The notes under the pieces: model-generated
Told to the model about the DNA's origin: nothing
Databases searched by the model: none
What the model saw: only the letters and a program-made list of their open reading frames with translations
Translations under genes and position numbers: made by a program
Assembly: GCA_958448685.1 (NCBI GenBank)
Contig: CAUDEV010000044.1
Span: forward strand, 1 to 9,935
DNA from: an uncultured Alphaproteobacteria bacterium
Lineage (GTDB): Bacteria; Pseudomonadota; Alphaproteobacteria; RUG11792
DNA: 9,935 nucleotides
Direction: 5' to 3'
Shown: positions 6,796 through 9,935 of the stretch, piece after piece
Layout: every line of letters begins with the position of its first letter
How positions within the stretch are numbered: position 1 is the stretch's first letter

Positions 6796-8469
6796 TCAGA
6801 CTTTGGAAATAATATTATTAGCAATATTTACTGCATCTTTCATATTAGTTGTTAGATAACCATATATTTTTTCTTGTTTATAATCAATGTGCGAAATGTA
6901 TTCATAAGGATATTTCCTAAGATTTGTCAAAATAATAGGCATTCCTTTTGAATTTGAAACAAGGTTTCTAATCATTCTTGCCCCTGTTGCATCAATCAAT
7001 GGAACATCTTCAAAATTCAGAATAATAGCTTCAGGCTTTCGGCATACTCTTTTCAAAATCTCTCCAATAGCTGGAGCTAATCCGAAAAATAAAGGTCCCT
7101 TTATATTAATACATTGAATGGAATCATGCAATTCAATATTATCATGTTTCTCCAATTCAGGTTGATTGTTTGATATATGAGATATTTCTATTTCAGTTCT
7201 TTCGATGAGTCTTTTCACAAAAAAGAAAACTGCAGTCAAAACACCTATCTCAACAGCGACTGTTATGTCAACAACGACGGTTAATATTAATGTTACCAAG
7301 AAAACGCATAAATCACTTTTGGAAGAATGAAAAATATATAAAGATTGCTTAAAGCCAATCATATTCCAAGCTATAGTGACAAGCATACCAGCAAGACAAG
7401 CAATAGGAATATATCGCATATAATCCATCAAAAAACACATAAAAGAACAAACGAACAAAGATTGAAACACCCCAGAAAATGAAGAAACAGCGCCAGCTTT
7501 TATATTAGCTGCAGTCCTTGCTAATGCTCCTGTTGCAGGAAGTCCTCCCAATAATGCTGAAAAGACATTTGAAACACCCTGGCCTACTAATTCACTGTCA
7601 GATTTGTGTCTTGTGGAAGTTAAACTATCCGCAATTGTGCAACATAATAATGATTCAATACCAGAAAGAAACGCTATGGTTAATGCCGAAGGAAATAGCT
7701 GTTGAATCAGAGAAAAAGTAATTTTAGGAAATTGTAAAGAAAATCCATTCCATTTTAAATCCGTAAATCTCGATCCTATTGTTTCAAATGAATCTCCAAA
7801 AATCATAACAGATAACACGCCTATGGCCAAAGCTAATAAAAATCTTGGAAATGAAGATTTGTATTTTTGAAGAATAAATATCACAACAGCGACCAAAGTC
7901 CCAAGAATAATTGCATATAAGGACAAATTTGATATGTTATTAAAAATAAAAATCATCCTATCAATAAAGTTTCCTGAAGTGTCTGGTAAACTAATTCCCA
8001 AAATATCATGTATTTGTGTGGACAATATCGTGATCCCAATTCCAGCAGTAAATCCAGCTGTAACAGTGTATGGAATATATTGTATTATTTTGCCTATTCT
8101 AAGAAAACCACAAATAATTAATATAATACCAGCCATTATAGTTGCAAGTATTAGTCCATTATAACCATAGGTTTGTATTATATTAAATATAATAACAACA
8201 AATGCACCAGTAGGCCCGCCTATTTGATATCGACATCCGCCAATAAGGGATGTAAAAGCTCCTGCAACAACAGCTGTTATTAATCCTTTATCAGGAGAAG
8301 CCCCAGACGCAATAGCAAGAGCCATAGCCAATGGGAATGAAATAATAGCGACTATTAAACCTGCATATACATCTTTATAAAGCTTATTAAAAGAATATCT
8401 ATTTTTAAAAAGAGAAAATATTTCAGGCGCAATACTATATAAATAAAGTTTTATCCTTCTGGTTTTCAT
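6796..8469 (-). CDS. SulP-family anion transporter with C-terminal STAS domain
   Basis: Inner-membrane secondary transporter of the SulP/SLC26 family, 557 residues, the usual bacterial length. Seen: family block FPLAMALAIASGASPDKGL (45-63), QIGGPTGAF (82-90), a long run of hydrophobic helices from about residue 33 to 420, GGLPATGALARTAANIKAG in the second half of the membrane part, and a cytoplasmic STAS domain from about 450 to the end with the conserved loop VPLIDATGAR (489-498). Characterised members carry sulfate, bicarbonate (BicA) or C4-dicarboxylates (DauA); the substrate cannot be read from the sequence, so I give no symbol. The gene has its own extended -10 promoter after dnaX and no strong Shine-Dalgarno sequence. 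It is convergent with the exported-protein gene, and no convincing minus-strand terminator is visible after its stop. Confidence 0.93.
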   Translation of the reverse strand: MKTRRIKLYLYSIAPEIFSLFKNRYSFNKLYKDVYAGLIVAIISFPLAMALAIASGASPDKGLITAVVAGAFTSLIGGCRYQIGGPTGAFVVIIFNIIQTYGYNGLILATIMAGIILIICGFLRIGKIIQYIPYTVTAGFTAGIGITILSTQIHDILGISLPDTSGNFIDRMIFIFNNISNLSLYAIILGTLVAVVIFILQKYKSSFPRFLLALAIGVLSVMIFGDSFETIGSRFTDLKWNGFSLQFPKITFSLIQQLFPSALTIAFLSGIESLLCCTIADSLTSTRHKSDSELVGQGVSNVFSALLGGLPATGALARTAANIKAGAVSSFSGVFQSLFVCSFMCFLMDYMRYIPIACLAGMLVTIAWNMIGFKQSLYIFHSSKSDLCVFLVTLILTVVVDITVAVEIGVLTAVFFFVKRLIERTEIEISHISNNQPELEKHDNIELHDSIQCINIKGPLFFGLAPAIGEILKRVCRKPEAIILNFEDVPLIDATGARMIRNLVSNSKGMPIILTNLRKYPYEYISHIDYKQEKIYGYLTTNMKDAVNIANNIISKV

Positions 8470-8485
8470 TTTTGAATAAAAGAAC

Positions 8486-8498
8486 TGTTAACTTAACA
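8486..8498. promoter_or_regulatory. Palindrome over the predicted sulP transcription start
   Basis: TGTTAA-C-TTAACA is a perfect 13-bp inverted repeat with one central base. It lies just downstream of the sulP -10 box and covers the predicted start point (about 8497), a place where a bound repressor would block initiation. It could also be chance in AT-rich DNA; no regulator gene is in the window. Confidence 0.4.
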
Positions 8499-8503
8499 AT
8501 ATG

Positions 8504-8512
8504 ATTATAGCA
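8504..8512 (-). promoter_or_regulatory. Extended -10 promoter of sulP
   Basis: On the minus strand TGCTATAAT (8512-8504) is a perfect extended -10 element (TGnTATAAT). The -35 match at 17 nt (TTTTAT, 8532-8527) is poor, which an extended -10 can tolerate. The predicted start near 8497 leaves a leader of about 28 nt. It lies in the 66-bp gap after dnaX, so sulP can be transcribed on its own as well as by read-through. Confidence 0.65.
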
Positions 8513-8535
8513 CAAGTTTTTATTATATAAAAGAT

Positions 8536-9825
8536 CTATTCTATCTCTGTGACAGTAGATCCTGGAAATTTATTTAATATATTTCCTATAAGTTCTCTTG
8601 AATTATCTTTTTCTAAAGTAACTTCTTTGTTAATAATATTTCCGACTTTCTCAGCTAAATCGCTTTTTAATGATTGGTTTCGCCTTTCTTCAAATGTTTC
8701 ACGTGAAACATTTGAAGTAATTTCTTTTTCATTTATCATTAATTTTTCTATGCTTGGAAATGAAGCTGTGTGTGCTAAGATTAATATAATAGCATTAAAA
8801 ACATATTCCGGATAACTTGCATTTTTCAAATTTTCCGATTGTTTCAGGAAAATTTGCCATAAATAAAGCAAATTCGAAAGAGTGTATTCCGTTTGTTTTC
8901 CTGAAACTTTTTCCGTAATCATCTTGTACAAAGCAGACTGTAAGTTTTTAAATAAGACATAAGGATCTGCTCCAGATTTTTGAAGTTCTTCTGATTTAGA
9001 CAAAGCTTCCTTCGTGTTTCCATTCAGAATTAAATTCAACAAAACTTCTGTTTCTTCAATACGCACGCCTCCAAGCATACTCAAAACAAGATCTACAGTG
9101 ATCGAAGAGTTGGTATCTTGAACCATCATAATGCCTTGTTCTAGAATTGATAAGGCATCTCTCACAGAGCCTTCTGATTCTTCCGATATTATTTTTGCGG
9201 CATCTTGTTCCAAAACATAACCTTCCTTTTCAGCTATTGTAATCAAATAATCAGAAAGAGCATCTTTTGAAACAGAATTTAAATGAAACGTCATACATCT
9301 GGATAAGATAGTTTCAGGTATTTTATTGATTTCAGTTGTCGCAAATATGAATTTCACATGAGCCGGAGGTTCTTCTAAAGTTTTTAGCAAGGCATTAAAA
9401 GCACTTTTTGAAAGCATATGAACTTCGTCGATTATAAAAATCTTATACCTTCCAAGAACAGGAGAATATTGAGCAGCATCTATTACTTCACGTATATCAT
9501 CAATTCCCGTTTTGCTTGCAGCATCAAATTCCATTATATCCATATGCTGATCTTTATCCAATGCTATGCAAGAACGGCAAATTCCGCAAGGATTTGAAGT
9601 TATATCTGTCTTTCCGTCGCTTCCAATACAGCTTAGACATCTGGCTAATATTCTAGCAGATGTTGTTTTTCCAACGCCTCTTATACCATGGAATAAGAAA
9701 GCATGAGGAACTTTTTTTGAATCCAAACAATTTTTCAGAGATTTTTGAAGTACATCTTGTCCAATTATATTATCCAAAGTTTTCGGCCTATACTTTCTGC
9801 TCAAAACAATATAATGTTCAGACAT
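8536..9825 (-). CDS. dnaX: DNA polymerase III clamp-loader subunit gamma/tau (compact DnaX)
   Basis: AAA+ ATPase of the clamp loader, which opens the sliding clamp and places it on primed DNA. In order: N-terminal box YIVLSRKYRPKTLDNIIGQ (5-23), Walker A GIRGVGKT (47-54), zinc module with C66, C80, C83 and C86, Walker B IIDEVHML (131-138), sensor 1 region FIFATTE (159-165), and the arginine-finger motif SRC (175-177). The helical domain III follows to about residue 350. The whole protein is 429 residues, about the length of E. coli gamma (431) and well short of tau (643), yet it ends in KFPGSTVTEIE, which resembles the natural C-terminus of alphaproteobacterial DnaX proteins as I remember them. 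It thus seems complete but with a shortened linker and tail. Residues 372-380 (NVSRETFEE) are encoded by a parS palindrome. Its ATG has only a partial Shine-Dalgarno match (AAAGAGA). Confidence 0.96.
   Translation of the reverse strand: MSEHYIVLSRKYRPKTLDNIIGQDVLQKSLKNCLDSKKVPHAFLFHGIRGVGKTTSARILARCLSCIGSDGKTDITSNPCGICRSCIALDKDQHMDIMEFDAASKTGIDDIREVIDAAQYSPVLGRYKIFIIDEVHMLSKSAFNALLKTLEEPPAHVKFIFATTEINKIPETILSRCMTFHLNSVSKDALSDYLITIAEKEGYVLEQDAAKIISEESEGSVRDALSILEQGIMMVQDTNSSITVDLVLSMLGGVRIEETEVLLNLILNGNTKEALSKSEELQKSGADPYVLFKNLQSALYKMITEKVSGKQTEYTLSNLLYLWQIFLKQSENLKNASYPEYVFNAIILILAHTASFPSIEKLMINEKEITSNVSRETFEERRNQSLKSDLAEKVGNIINKEVTLEKDNSRELIGNILNKFPGSTVTEIE
8688..8717. promoter_or_regulatory. 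parS: parS, ParB-binding site within dnaX
   Basis: A 30-bp perfect palindrome whose central 16 bp (8695-8710) read TGTTTCACGTGAAACA, the consensus parS sequence recognised by chromosomal ParB proteins across bacteria. The seven flanking bases on each side (CTTCAAA and TTTGAAG) continue the symmetry. ParB nucleates here and spreads along DNA to form the partition complex handled by ParA and SMC. The site is inside dnaX and encodes residues 372-380 in the poorly conserved stretch between domain III and the C-terminal tail, where sequence constraint on the protein should be slight. parA and parB are not in this window. The identity rests on an exact match to a well-known motif. Confidence 0.9.
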
Positions 9826-9935
9826 GTTTTTTATCTCTTTTAAAATTGTATGTATATATTATACAAAAATTAACTCAAAAGAGCCACCGAAGAATTTTTA
9901 GAATATTATATGCTATAATTATTAAAATTTGCACT
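9826..9935. other. Region upstream of dnaX, probable divergent promoters
   Basis: The dnaX leader and promoter lie here. TATAAT on the minus strand (9863-9858) would start transcription near 9851, about 26 nt before the dnaX ATG, but no good -35 box is seen. In the other direction TGCTATAAT at 9911-9919 is an extended -10 on the plus strand, pointing out of the window towards a gene not seen here. No open frame is supported. Confidence 0.5.
9911..9919 (+). promoter_or_regulatory. Candidate extended -10 promoter leading out of the window
   Basis: TGCTATAAT is identical to the extended -10 found before sulP. It would start transcription near 9926 on the plus strand, divergent from dnaX. There is no clear -35 box, and its target gene lies beyond the window edge. 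Confidence 0.4.

Noticed and set aside
8549..8815. Plus-strand open frame antisense to the dnaX 3' end
   Set aside because: A shadow of dnaX; it contains the SNVSRETFE peptide only because the parS palindrome reads the same on both strands.
9546..9560. DnaA-box-like TTATCCAAT and similar TTATCC occurrences, considered as an origin because of parS
   Set aside because: Isolated, imperfect matches within coding sequence with no cluster or AT-rich unwinding region; no oriC in this window.
9709..9722. Run of seven T (A on the dnaX coding strand) as a possible programmed frameshift
   Set aside because: It falls near residues 36-39 of DnaX, far upstream of where gamma-type frameshifting would act; a shift there would just destroy the protein.

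Overview
This window is AT-rich and compactly coded. It reads as a piece of an alphaproteobacterial chromosome, most likely a reduced-genome, host-associated lineage of the Rickettsiales/Holosporales kind. That placement is an inference from remembered family resemblances: the MlaE sequence resembles rickettsial homologues, the proton-translocating transhydrogenase alpha chain is split into two genes (the Rhodospirillum/alphaproteobacterial arrangement), and DnaX ends in an FPG-type tail of the kind I recall from alphaproteobacteria. The standard genetic code is used.

Layout from left to right: (1) 1-557 is non-coding, with a strong GC-rich hairpin, a weak terminator-like palindrome and a near-consensus sigma-70 promoter. 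(2) 558-2676, plus strand: an operon of mlaE (lipid-transport ABC permease), mlaF (its ATPase) and an HD-domain hydrolase. (3) 2671-5506, minus strand: pntA1-pntA2-pntB, encoding the three-subunit NAD(P) transhydrogenase; its last gene meets the HD gene tail to tail with a 6-bp overlap. (4) 5507-5911: a divergent intergenic region. (5) 5912-6682, plus strand: an unrecognised exported protein, followed by a good intrinsic terminator. (6) 6796-8469, minus strand: a SulP-family anion transporter with a STAS domain. (7) 8536-9825, minus strand: dnaX, the clamp-loader ATPase. (8) 9826-9935: a short region with the dnaX promoter and a possible plus-strand promoter leading out of the window.

Most genes are housekeeping: outer-membrane lipid homeostasis (Mla), NADPH supply driven by the proton gradient (Pnt), anion uptake (SulP) and replication (DnaX).

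The most notable signal is a 30-bp perfect palindrome inside the dnaX coding sequence (8688-8717). Its central 16 bp, TGTTTCACGTGAAACA, is the canonical ParB-binding parS site. It is written into the codons for NVSRETFEE in the non-conserved part of DnaX, and suggests that this segment belongs to the ParB-loaded, origin-proximal domain of the chromosome.

Other points worth attention are the HD hydrolase attached to mlaEF (with no mlaD in the window), a palindrome covering the predicted sulP transcription start, the hairpin at 81-127 whose loop is complementary to upstream sequence, and a contrast between promoter-proximal genes without Shine-Dalgarno sequences and downstream operon genes that have good ones.
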